DNA of 64,000 nucleotides from Streptomyces noursei (GTDB lineage Bacteria; Actinomycetota; Actinomycetes; Streptomycetales; Streptomycetaceae): NCBI RefSeq assembly GCF_001646665.1, contig NZ_LWBU01000011.1, positions 1 through 64,000 on the forward strand. The letters run 5' to 3'. Numbering within the stretch: position 1 is the first letter of the stretch; each line of letters starts with the position of its first letter. Both the position numbers and the translations under genes were made by a program. The notes beneath the pieces are model-generated. The model searched no databases. It saw only the letters and a list, made by a program, of their open reading frames with translations, and was not told the DNA's origin. Of the stretch, positions 17,001 to 24,774 are shown piece after piece.

Positions 17001-17771
17001 TCATGGCCGGGTGTGCAGGCTGCGGCGTCGGCGCGGACAGGCGTGGGCGGCGGCGAGCAGCGCCTGGATGCGGTCGCCGAACTCGGCGGCGTCGCGCAGC
17101 GGGACGGCGAACGGCAGCCGGACGTCGTCGTGGGTGCGGGCGTGCTCCAGCCGGAGGGTGATCCCGTACCGGTCGAGGCCCACGGGCACCACGCGCCGGA
17201 CGCCGTGGAGGTGGCGCGGCTCGACCAGCCGGGCCAGCCGGGCGACCGCGTCCGGGTGGTCGTCGGTCAGGTGGATCAGCAGCGCCGCCTCGTGGCCCGC
17301 CAGCGGGTCCGCCCCGGCGAGGACCAGCTCGTCCAGGCCGACGCCCTCGGCGCCCTCCCCGGTGTCGAGGGTGGCGCGCACGGCGTCCAGCCGCAGGGCG
17401 ACGCCCTCCACCGTCCCGTCCCCGCCCACGGCCCCGGCCGCTTCCGGCTCCGCCGACCCGTCCTCGGTGAGCCAGCCGGAGAGGGTCACCCTGGCCCGGA
17501 CCCGGTCCCGTACGGAGGTCGGCGCCACGTCGGTGAACTGCAGCACGGCCGCGAGGTCGCCCCGGGGCGCGCATGCCACGGCCGCCGCCAGGTGGCAGTC
17601 GGCGGGCAGGCGCAGCGTCAGCCGGCCCCGCTCGTCGAGGCTGTGCGCACCGGCCAGGTCGCAGCGGTAGCCGTCGGTCGTCACCGTCAGGGACCGCGCG
17701 GCGGACAGCACGGAACGCACCCGTTCCGCGCGGGACGGCTCGGGTGGGCGGGCATCGGCGCGACTGCTCAT
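17001..17771 (-). CDS. DUF2470 (haem/iron-utilisation-type) protein, iron-box controlled
   Basis: The 256-residue protein starts at ATG 17771, seven bases after AAGGAG; a GTG three bases upstream is less well spaced. The C-terminal part, DDHPDAVARLARLVEP and VRLPFAVPLRD, matches DUF2470 domains, which occur in the HugZ-like haem-degrading and siderophore-linked proteins. The N-terminal half is an unassigned beta-rich domain resembling the split-barrel half of such proteins. A perfect iron-box palindrome lies just upstream of the ribosome site, so expression should rise in iron limitation. A role in haem or iron handling is inferred from domain and operator together. Confidence 0.75.
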   Translation of the reverse strand: MSSRADARPPEPSRAERVRSVLSAARSLTVTTDGYRCDLAGAHSLDERGRLTLRLPADCHLAAAVACAPRGDLAAVLQFTDVAPTSVRDRVRARVTLSGWLTEDGSAEPEAAGAVGGDGTVEGVALRLDAVRATLDTGEGAEGVGLDELVLAGADPLAGHEAALLIHLTDDHPDAVARLARLVEPRHLHGVRRVVPVGLDRYGITLRLEHARTHDDVRLPFAVPLRDAAEFGDRIQALLAAAHACPRRRRSLHTRP

Positions 17772-17782
17772 CACTCACTCCT

Positions 17783-17804
17783 TAGGTTAGGCTTGCCTAA
17801 CCTA
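17783..17804. promoter_or_regulatory. Iron box (DmdR1/IdeR-type operator)
   Basis: TAGGTTAGGC and GCCTAACCTA form a perfect inverted repeat with 10-base arms around a two-base centre. This matches the TTAGGTTAGGCTNNCCTAA operator of iron-dependent DtxR-family repressors in actinobacteria. It lies 12 bases upstream of the DUF2470 start codon on the minus strand. Confidence 0.9.
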
Positions 17805-17869
17805 GCGGTTCCGGCTCCCTCCCCGCCACCGCGCCCCGGAACGTCGGCCACTTCTCGCCACTCCACCAC

Positions 17870-17992
17870 GCCTCGCCCGCCTCGCCCGCCTCGCCCGCCT
17901 CGCCCGCATCACCCGCCGCGCGACCGCCCCCTCGGCGCCACCCGCATCCCGCCCGCACGCGCCCCACCCGCATCCCGCCCGCACTCGCCCCA
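17870..17992. repeat. C-rich tandem repeats in intergenic DNA
   Basis: From 17870 a 9-base unit GCCTCGCCC is repeated four times exactly, followed by a degenerate fifth copy. From 17941 a 26-base unit beginning CCCGCATCCCGCCCGCA is repeated twice. The whole 17805-18189 stretch has no convincing gene; the strongly strand-biased C content could allow slippage or unusual structure. Confidence 0.75.
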
Positions 17993-18189
17993 CTCCCACA
18001 CTCCCCACCCCACCCGCCGGGCATTACGCTGTGCGGGCCCGCCGCCGGTGCCGGGTTCCGAACGCCGCCCCGCCCCGGGCCCGGTGACCCCGGTGCGACG
18101 GAGCGGCCCGCTCACGCGCGGAGGCCACCCGTGCCGCACGCGGGGCCGCCGCCCCCGCCTGTTGATGGCCTTCCGCCCGAGGAGTCCCC

Positions 18190-19170
18190 ATGACCGTCAC
18201 CGCGGCCCGCCGTGCCTGGCTGACCGACCTGCCCGTACTGCTCGTGGCGGTGGTCTGGGGCTCCAGTTACCTCGCCGCGAAGGGGGTGACCACGAGCGGG
18301 ACCGTCCTCGCCGTCCTGGTCCTGAGGTTCGCCGTCGTGCTGCCCGTCCTGGTGGCGACCGGGTGGCGCAGGCTGCGCGCGATGAGCGGCGCGCAGATGC
18401 GCGGGGCGGGGACCCTCGGCCTGATCCTCGCGGCCATCTTCGTCATGGAGACGTACGGGGTCGTGCACACCTCGGCGACCAACGCCGGGCTCATCATCAG
18501 CCTCACGATGATCTTCACGCCCCTCGCGGAGAGCCGGATCCGCGGTACGCGCCTGTCGCCCGCGTTCCTCGCGGCGGCGGGGCTCTCGGTGCTCGGCGTG
18601 GTGCTGCTGACGCAGGGGGCGGGCTTCAGTCGGCCGTCCCTGGGTGACCTGCTGATGCTGGGCGCGGCCGTCGCCCGTACGGTGCACGTGCTGGCGATGT
18701 CGCGGATGCGGTCGGTGGAGGGCGCCGACGCCATGTCCCTGACGACGGTGCAACTGGGCACCTCGGTGCTGGTCTTCGCCGTGCTGTGCGCCGCCCCGGG
18801 GACGGGCGCCACCCCGTGGGCCGCCGCTGCCGCATTCGGGGCGGGCGACTGGGCGTGGCTGCTCTACCTGTCGGTGTTCTGCACGCTGTTCGCGTTCTTC
18901 GTCCAGATGTGGGCGGTACGCCGTACGTCGCCCTCCCGCGTCAGCCTCCTGCTCGGTACGGAACCGGTGTGGGCGGCCGTGACCGGCATCGCCCTGGCCG
19001 GTGACCGGCCCGGTTGGGCGGGGCTGCTCGGTGTGCTGCTGATCCTGGCCGGCACGGCCTGGGGCCGCACGGCGGCCGCCGGGACGGAGCCCCCGCCCGC
19101 GACGCCCGCCCCGGCCGGCCCCGGCCTCGAACCCGCCGGCCCCGGCCTCGAACCGGCGGGCCGCCCGTAA
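18190..19170 (+). CDS. EamA/DMT-family membrane transporter
   Basis: The 326-residue protein has about ten membrane segments in two five-helix halves, the layout of drug/metabolite exporters of the EamA family (YdcZ/RhaT superfamily). GSSYLAAKGV in the first helix and the second-half NAGLIISLTMIFTPL and LLGTEPVWAAV blocks are typical of the two EamA repeats. The start ATG follows CCGAGGAGTCCCC. The C-terminal tail carries a duplicated GPGLEPA unit. Substrate is unknown; metabolite or amino-acid efflux is the usual role. Confidence 0.9.
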   Translation: MTVTAARRAWLTDLPVLLVAVVWGSSYLAAKGVTTSGTVLAVLVLRFAVVLPVLVATGWRRLRAMSGAQMRGAGTLGLILAAIFVMETYGVVHTSATNAGLIISLTMIFTPLAESRIRGTRLSPAFLAAAGLSVLGVVLLTQGAGFSRPSLGDLLMLGAAVARTVHVLAMSRMRSVEGADAMSLTTVQLGTSVLVFAVLCAAPGTGATPWAAAAAFGAGDWAWLLYLSVFCTLFAFFVQMWAVRRTSPSRVSLLLGTEPVWAAVTGIALAGDRPGWAGLLGVLLILAGTAWGRTAAAGTEPPPATPAPAGPGLEPAGPGLEPAGRP

Positions 19171-19231
19171 CCACCGGCCCGTGGTGGACCCGCCCGGCCA
19201 CGGCCTCGACCCCGCCCGCCGGCCGCGCGCG

Positions 19232-19275
19232 TCCCGTGGCCCTCACGTCACGGCGGTGCCGTGAGGGCCACGGGA
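19232..19275. terminator. Bidirectional terminator hairpin
   Basis: Arms of 16 bases beginning TCCCGTGGCCCTCACG pair perfectly around a 12-base loop. It lies between the convergent ends of the EamA gene and the L12-like gene and can serve both. Confidence 0.8.
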
Positions 19276-19280
19276 CCGGG

Positions 19281-19661
19281 TCACGCCGCGCCCAGGTGGG
19301 CGGCCAGCGCCTCCACCAGGTGGTAGCCGCCCGCCAGGTCCATGTCGGTCCGCTCCCGCAGCAGCCTGATCGCCGCGTTGCGGTCGTCGCGGTGCAGCAG
19401 GACCGTCAACTCACCGACCAGCTCCGGGCACTCGTCCCGCAGCGTGCCCAGCGCCTGCTCGTACGAGGTGGGCAGCGGCCGTCCCTCGCCCAGCAGGTCC
19501 AGCGCGGCCGAGGCGGGGTGCAGACCGAGCCCCGAGTCCTTGCGGAGACGGGCGACCGCCTTCGACGTACGCCCCTCCTCGGCCAGGGCGCGGGCCTCGT
19601 CCTGGGCGTCCTGCCCGACCGGGGTGATCAGCGCGGTGATGCGCGCCTTGCTCGTGGTCAT
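19281..19661 (-). CDS. Small protein with two ribosomal-L12-CTD-like repeats
   Basis: The 126-residue protein starts at ATG 19661 behind GGAGGGAGCC. It contains two segments of the same pattern, KAVARLRKDSGLGLHPASAAL and AAIRLLRERTDMDLAGGYHL, each like the C-terminal domain of bL12, in which a Lys/Arg-rich helix is followed by TGLGLKEAK. This suggests a repurposed L12 fold, either protein binding or ribosome related; the similarity is by eye only. It lies 17 bases downstream of the secreted Ala-rich protein on the same strand and is probably co-transcribed with it. Confidence 0.65.
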   Translation of the reverse strand: MTTSKARITALITPVGQDAQDEARALAEEGRTSKAVARLRKDSGLGLHPASAALDLLGEGRPLPTSYEQALGTLRDECPELVGELTVLLHRDDRNAAIRLLRERTDMDLAGGYHLVEALAAHLGAA

Positions 19662-19678
19662 CGGGGCTCCCTCCGGGA

Positions 19679-20254
19679 TCAGCGGCAGTGCTTCTTGATC
19701 ATGTCGATGCCGAGGATCGCGGACGCGAGGCCACCCAGGGTGGCGCCCAGCTCGCTGATCTTCTCCTCGCCCTTCGACACGCGGATCAGCAGCGAGGCCG
19801 CCTCCTTCACCGAGCCGACCTTCTTGATGAACGCCTTGAGCTTCAGCAGCTTCGCCACCGGCACCGCGCCGCCGGCGATGGCCGCGGTGATGGCGGCACC
19901 GCACTTGAGCTTCTGCGTCCAGCCGAACGCCACCGCGCGGCGGTCGTCCTGGGGCAGCCGCTCGGCGAGGTACGCCTGCGCGGCCGCGTCGCCCTGGGCG
20001 AGGACGCTGTCCGGCATGGCGTCGAGGACCTTCAGCGTCTCGGCGAGCTTCTGCGCCTCGGCGGCGTCGACCGCGGCCGAGGCGGCAGCAGCGGCGGCGG
20101 CGGCAGCGGCGGCGGCGTCCGAGGCCGGTGCCGAGGCGGTGGCCGCCGGCCGGTCACCGCGGTCCGCCGCCATGGCGGAGCCGGACAGGCCCGTGCTGAA
20201 GATGGCGGCCGTCACCACGGCGGCGGTCACGGTCGTGATCTTGTTGATCTTCAA
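19679..20254 (-). CDS. Secreted Ala-rich hydrophobic protein, function unknown
   Basis: The 191-residue product starts at TTG 20254 after GGGGGAACAAC. A Sec signal peptide (ITTVTAAVVTAAIFSTGLSG, cleavage near AMAAD) is followed by a run of 12 alanines. Residues 115-185 form amphipathic and hydrophobic helices, including CGAAITAAIAGGAVPVA and a LASAILGIDMIKKHCR end, with two cysteines that could close a loop. The size, signal and cationic-hydrophobic C-terminal region recall bacteriocin precursors, but I see no family match. Paired with the L12-like gene. Confidence 0.65.
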   Translation of the reverse strand: MKINKITTVTAAVVTAAIFSTGLSGSAMAADRGDRPAATASAPASDAAAAAAAAAAAASAAVDAAEAQKLAETLKVLDAMPDSVLAQGDAAAQAYLAERLPQDDRRAVAFGWTQKLKCGAAITAAIAGGAVPVAKLLKLKAFIKKVGSVKEAASLLIRVSKGEEKISELGATLGGLASAILGIDMIKKHCR

Positions 20255-20593
20255 GTTGTTCCCCCAACGTTCTGATCATGCGCCCGGTCTGGTCGGACCG
20301 GACGGTGCGCGGCGTCCGCACGGCTGGTCAGGTCGTGCGCCCCACGCGCTGATGATCTTCACAACGCGTCCGTCGAACGCGCAATGGGCTTGAGGATCTT
20401 CTGAGGTCTCCGCCGCGCGGAACGGCGTACGGGACGCGTACGGAACGGCATACGGGAGCCTGCCGCACCGCCGGATCGTTACTTCGGGCCGGCGGAGGCA
20501 CCACTCCGCACAGCACGCCCCGCGACCGGCCCCCGCTCTGCGATGCTGCTCGGTGAAGCCCGGCCGAGGATGCGATCACGCAGGAGGTCCGTG

Positions 20594-22405
20594 TTGATAC
20601 CCACCCCGCTGGCCATGCCGCACCGCAGACCCGAGCCGCCGGCACAGCCACCCGGGCAGGGCGGAGCCGCGAGGGACGCCACCCGCGTCGAGAACCCGCT
20701 GGTGTACCGGACGGTGCTGCGGATCCAGCCGTACCAGCGGGACGAGATGTTCGCCATCGCCCGTGCGTGCTTCACCTCCTGGCTGGAGAGCAAGGAACTG
20801 GCGACGACGCTCTCCTCGGGCGTGCACCACCTCACCGGCACCTACACCCTCACGGTGACGGACTCGTACGACAGCGACGGACACCAGGCGGCGCTGCGCC
20901 TGCGGCTGCGCGAGAACAAGGAGGAGAAGCGGGAGGGCACGTGGCAGACGACGCTCACGTCCGCCGTCGACCGGGAGGCCGGCCCGGCCTACGTCGGCGT
21001 CGACCTCGAGCACTACCCCAGCCCAGGCGCCGGCCAGACCACGCCCTGCCCGCCCCGTCTCGTACGGGAACTGCTCGACCAGTTCGACGTCCTGGACGGC
21101 TCCACCCGCCTCTCCGCCGTCCCGCACGCGACCCACTCCGGCACCCTGGGCCTGCTGCTCGCGGCGCTGACCGACCCCGCCCGTGAACTGCCGCTCGTCG
21201 TGGCGGCCGTACCCTCCCACACCGACACGGCGTGGGAGAGGCTCCTGACGAAGCTGGCCCAGAACCTCGCGGGCATCGCCTCCGTGTACCGCCTGGAGAG
21301 GGACGCGGCCGCGGCGTTCGCGGCGAGCACCGGTGACGGGCACAACGTCTTCGCCGGGCAGATCCGCACGTACCTTCCCGGGGTCGTCCTCGGCTCCGGC
21401 GAGGACGGCCGCCGGCACCGCCTCCTGACGTACCGCCGCCTCAGCGACCCGCAGTTCCGCAACGCGGACACCCGGATCGCCCGCTACCCGCGGCTGCACG
21501 CGGTGACGACACCGCAGCCGGAACTGCTTGCGGAGGCGGCGTTCCCCGGCATCGAGGAGGCGTTGAAGAACCTGCGCGCGGCGCGTTCCGCGACGGCCCG
21601 GACCGACGGCGACGAGACGCTCGACTCGCTGCGCCGGCAGCTCGACTCCGCGAACCAGACGATCGACAAGGCCCTGGAGGAACTGAGCGAGGCCGCCAGC
21701 GCACGGGACCTGGCCGAACGCAGCAGGCGCGCCCTCGACCAGGAACGGAAGGACGCCGTCGACCGCTACGAGGACGAGATAGCCGACCACGACGCCACCC
21801 AGTCGGCACTGTCCGCGCTGCGCCACCAGGTGTCGGTGCTGCAACAGCGCCTGGTCGCCGCGGGCCGCGCGGACGACGCCTACACGCCGCCCGTCGAGGA
21901 CCCGGTCCCCATGTCGTTCGCCGAACTCGGCGACCGCGCCCCCGAGCGGATGCGGCACCTGATCCTGACCTACGACGTCAGCAGGGCGGCGGACCTCGAC
22001 GACGACCTCAAGAGCTCCACCTGGGCGTCGAAGGTGTGGGACGCCCTGCTGGCGCTGGACGCCTACGGTGGCGCCAGCACCGCCGAAGGAGGCTTCGAGG
22101 GGACGTTCCGCGACTTCTGCGAAGCCGCCCCCCAGGGTCTGCGCTGCTACCCCTCGGCACGCGTCGCCATGGTGGAGTCGGACACCGTCCGCAAGGACAA
22201 GAAGGGCCACCGCAGACAGCGCATCTTCCGCGTCCCCCCGGAAGTCGACCCGGCCGGCGAGCTGTTCATGGAGGCCCACATCAAGATCGACAGCAAGGGC
22301 CGCATAGCCCCCCGCGTCTACTTCTACGACGACACGGCCGGCGCCACCGGCAAGGTCGTCGTCGGCTACATCGGCCGCCACCTCTCCAACACCCGCACCA
22401 ACTGA
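20594..22405 (+). CDS. Uncharacterised coiled-coil protein, about 603 residues
   Basis: AGGAGG at 20582-20587 is six bases from TTG 20594 and three from GTG 20591; I prefer the TTG. The protein has three regions: an N-terminal globular part (to about residue 330), a coiled coil rich in Arg/Glu/Asp near 345-435 (LDSANQTIDKALEELSEAA onwards), and a C-terminal domain from about 455 with ILTYDVSRAADLDDDLKS and a final beta-rich FRVPPEVDPAGELFMEAHIK. The last part looks like a binding or nuclease-regulating domain. No membrane segment or signal. No neighbour explains it, and a role in phage defence is only a guess. The 20255-20593 stretch before it holds no other gene. Confidence 0.65.
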   Translation: MIPTPLAMPHRRPEPPAQPPGQGGAARDATRVENPLVYRTVLRIQPYQRDEMFAIARACFTSWLESKELATTLSSGVHHLTGTYTLTVTDSYDSDGHQAALRLRLRENKEEKREGTWQTTLTSAVDREAGPAYVGVDLEHYPSPGAGQTTPCPPRLVRELLDQFDVLDGSTRLSAVPHATHSGTLGLLLAALTDPARELPLVVAAVPSHTDTAWERLLTKLAQNLAGIASVYRLERDAAAAFAASTGDGHNVFAGQIRTYLPGVVLGSGEDGRRHRLLTYRRLSDPQFRNADTRIARYPRLHAVTTPQPELLAEAAFPGIEEALKNLRAARSATARTDGDETLDSLRRQLDSANQTIDKALEELSEAASARDLAERSRRALDQERKDAVDRYEDEIADHDATQSALSALRHQVSVLQQRLVAAGRADDAYTPPVEDPVPMSFAELGDRAPERMRHLILTYDVSRAADLDDDLKSSTWASKVWDALLALDAYGGASTAEGGFEGTFRDFCEAAPQGLRCYPSARVAMVESDTVRKDKKGHRRQRIFRVPPEVDPAGELFMEAHIKIDSKGRIAPRVYFYDDTAGATGKVVVGYIGRHLSNTRTN

Positions 22406-22475
22406 CTCTCCGCGTCCACCGGCACGGCGCCGGTGTCCGTGCGTCCGTCACGGGCGTCACGAGCGGCTGATCGCC

Positions 22476-22754
22476 TCAGACCTCGTCCGTCCGGGTGCGG
22501 TCGTCGCCGGAGGGCCGGCTGGTGGACAGCCAGGATCGGGCGGGCTCGGCCGCGTTGCCGGTGTCGACGGTGAGGTGGAGGAGGGTTCCGCCGTTCATGG
22601 TGTCGACGGGGTAGCTGCGTTGTTCGGTGGCGGCGAAGCAGCGACGGAGGACCTCCGCGACCTGCCGGGCGGTCTCGGGCGACGAGGCGACGATACGGAC
22701 GTCGGCGTGCCCGTGCGCGGGCAGTTCCGGTGGATGCATGGTGACCTCGTTCAT
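22476..22754 (-). CDS. Small hypothetical protein, 92 residues
   Basis: Starts at ATG 22754; product opens MNEVTMHPPELPAHGHADVR and contains VRIVASSPETARQVAEVLRR, a beta-alpha unit like those of small sensor or ACT-like folds, and a strand LLHLTVDT. No signal or membrane segment. Function unknown. It runs in the same direction as the two following minus-strand genes. Confidence 0.55.
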   Translation of the reverse strand: MNEVTMHPPELPAHGHADVRIVASSPETARQVAEVLRRCFAATEQRSYPVDTMNGGTLLHLTVDTGNAAEPARSWLSTSRPSGDDRTRTDEV

Positions 22755-22828
22755 GGGGGAAGTCCTGTGCGCGGCGGGTGCGACGCCGTCGTGCCGCACC
22801 CGCCGCGTCCGGTCGGGACGTGCCGATG

Positions 22829-23095
22829 TCATCCGCGGCCGCCCACACCTTGCCCGCGGTCGTCGGCGGCGGGCGGCCCGGCGGGTCCGGGCTCTGCCGG
22901 TCCGGGTCCTGGTCCGGCGGGTCCGGGTCCTGCCGGTCGCCGGTTCCTCCCGCGCGACCGGCCGATCCCCGGCAGGGGCTCGCTGTAGCGGAAGGCGGCG
23001 ATCCGTGCCCCGTGCTGGGCGTTGAGCCGGTGGACGAGGGCGATCCCCGCGCCGATCATGGCGATGATCAGCACCACGGTGATGACGGTGCCCAT
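22829..23095 (-). CDS. Small single-pass membrane protein with Pro/Gly tail
   Basis: The 88-residue product starts at ATG 23095 and opens with one membrane helix, MGTVITVVLIIAMIGAGIAL. The C-terminal part is Arg- and Pro/Gly-rich with repeats of PGPAGPGPG. A short protein of this composition is hard to test by reading, but the helix and start context support it. It lies five bases downstream of the DUF5994 gene, probably in one transcript. Confidence 0.5.
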   Translation of the reverse strand: MGTVITVVLIIAMIGAGIALVHRLNAQHGARIAAFRYSEPLPGIGRSRGRNRRPAGPGPAGPGPGPAEPGPAGPPAADDRGQGVGGRG

Positions 23096-23099
23096 GCCC

Positions 23100-23666
23100 T
23101 CACCCCTCTCGGGTGGCGTCGCGGCGCCGGTCCGGGCTTCCGCCCGCCGGGGCGGCACCGCCGTCGGTCTCCCAGTCTTCCTCCCGGTGCCGGGCCTCCG
23201 TCCCTTCGAGTGCTTCGTCCTCGCCGGCCATCAGCCCACTGGCGGTGAGCAGGCCCCCGGGAGCGCGGGCGGCGGACATGAGCCGGGCGGCCGTGGCCAC
23301 GCCGGCCTCCGGCGGGATCACCAGAAGGTCCATGCGGCCGCGCGCGTAGGACAGGAGGATCAGCTTGTGCGGATCCTGTTCGTCGGTGAACCAGCCCACG
23401 TGCACGGTGTGCCCGGTCACGGCCACCTTGCGCGGGATCACGGGCCAGTGGGTGGGGTTCACCGTGACACGGGTGACCCGCCCCCACGGCACGTCCAGCG
23501 CATCGGTCAGGGCGGGCAGTTCCCGGGCGAGGTCGCGGGACCGGGGCCACCAGGCACCGTCCAGGAGACCGGGCACCGACCCCGCCGGCACCAGTGACAG
23601 ACGGACCGGCGACGAGGACACGGGCCGCTCGGTGAGGGTCGTACGTTCGATGGTCGCGGTCATCAC
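23100..23666 (-). CDS. DUF5994 family protein, minus-strand copy
   Basis: The 188-residue protein starts at GTG 23666, nine bases after GGAGG; an ATG three bases downstream is possible. The block LLDGAWWPRSRDLARELPAL, the TRVTVNPTHWPVIPRKV strand and the DLLVIPPEA segment are what I know as DUF5994, a family seen only in actinobacteria. Function unknown. A paralogue with the same DGAWWPRSRD block is transcribed divergently from 23917, with a 250-base spacer. Confidence 0.75.
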   Translation of the reverse strand: MMTATIERTTLTERPVSSSPVRLSLVPAGSVPGLLDGAWWPRSRDLARELPALTDALDVPWGRVTRVTVNPTHWPVIPRKVAVTGHTVHVGWFTDEQDPHKLILLSYARGRMDLLVIPPEAGVATAARLMSAARAPGGLLTASGLMAGEDEALEGTEARHREEDWETDGGAAPAGGSPDRRRDATREG

Positions 23667-23916
23667 GCGAACCTGCCTCCGGGCTCGTCTGCGACGTCCC
23701 GGTGTTGTCGCTCGCCGGGAACGGCGCCGGCATCGGAGCCGGCGTGCGAAATGCTCCCGGTGCCTCCACCCTACTCCCGACGGCGGTCAGCAGGGCGTAT
23801 GACCAGGCACTTTTCCTGCGGACCGGAGCCTTGCGCGCAGCCGGTCGGAGTACCGTGGAAGACGGATCACCTCGTTCGGCGAAAGCGCCGGACCTCCGCG
23901 GACGGGCGGGCACCCC

Positions 23917-24441
23917 ATGGCCGACTCCGACGACCCCCGCGTCTCCCATCTGCTGCCGGACGCAATTCACCAGGCCGTGCGGCCCGGAACGGTGCTGCTG
24001 AGGATGGAGACGACACACGCCCGTGAGGGAATCCTCGACGGCGCGTGGTGGCCGCGATCACGTGACATCGCCACCGAGCTTCCCGGCCTGATCGGCGCCC
24101 TGACCGAGCACCTCGGCCCGGTCACGCGGGTCGGCCTGGACACCGGCGCCTGGGAGGAACTGCCCACCCGCCTGATCGTCGACGACCGCGTCGTGCACAT
24201 CGACTCCTTCCCCGTGGGTGACGACACCGTTCTCATCACGCGCGGGGACCGGGACCACTTCTCGTTCCTCGTGGTCCCGCCGCACGCCACGCCGGACGCG
24301 GCCCGCGCAGCGATGGCCAGGGCCGTACGGGCCGACAACGTCACCGAGGCCGCACAGATCCTCATCGACACCGGCACGCGTCGGGGAAGCGCGATCGCCG
24401 CCGAGGAGCCGCGGCAGGGCCGGGAACGCCCCGAGGAGTAA
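23917..24441 (+). CDS. DUF5994 family protein, plus-strand copy
   Basis: The 174-residue paralogue of the 23100-23666 product shares ILDGAWWPRSRDIATELPGL, the VTRVGLDTGAW strand and FLVVPPHATPDAARAAM. The product opens MADSDDPRVSHLLPDAIHQA and there is no signal peptide. Divergent paralogues around one spacer suggest inverted duplication and shared regulation. No function is known. Confidence 0.75.
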   Translation: MADSDDPRVSHLLPDAIHQAVRPGTVLLRMETTHAREGILDGAWWPRSRDIATELPGLIGALTEHLGPVTRVGLDTGAWEELPTRLIVDDRVVHIDSFPVGDDTVLITRGDRDHFSFLVVPPHATPDAARAAMARAVRADNVTEAAQILIDTGTRRGSAIAAEEPRQGRERPEE

Positions 24442-24774
24442 GCACGCGGAAGCCCGTCGGGAGCATGTACGTGCGGCCGCGCCGCCGGGGCGCCTGGTGC
24501 GCGAGCATCTCGCGCGAGTGACTCCGAAACGGCGCCATTGCACCGACCCCGTAATTCCGGGACGGCCTCAAGGCGGCGCGCTCTGCCCTCCGAGTGACCG
24601 TCGGGTCAATTCTTCATATTTTCCATGATGCATATGGTGAGACCCGCTGAAATCACCCTGATGAATCGTAACCGGGGGAAGGTGTCTGCGTAATATGCCA
24701 GCCGACATAACCGGCGATTCCGGGCATCCGGTGTTCGCTGAACGGTCACCAATACCCCAGGAGCTGGCTTCTCG
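24442..24774. other. AT-richer intergenic stretch upstream of the ice-binding gene
   Basis: This 333-base gap has no convincing gene. The part from 24601 to 24660 is unusually AT-rich for the window (for example CTTCATATTTTCCATGATGC) and could hold the promoter of the DUF3494 gene. The start of that gene follows CCCAGGAGCTGGCTTCTCG. Confidence 0.5.

Noticed and set aside
17870..17992. Tandem repeats considered as a CRISPR array
   Set aside because: Units are 9 and 26 bases and directly adjacent, with no spacers and no cas genes.
18626..18835. Short Arg/Pro-rich frames inside the EamA and other genes
   Set aside because: They are off-frame readings of well-supported genes without starts or ribosome sites of their own.
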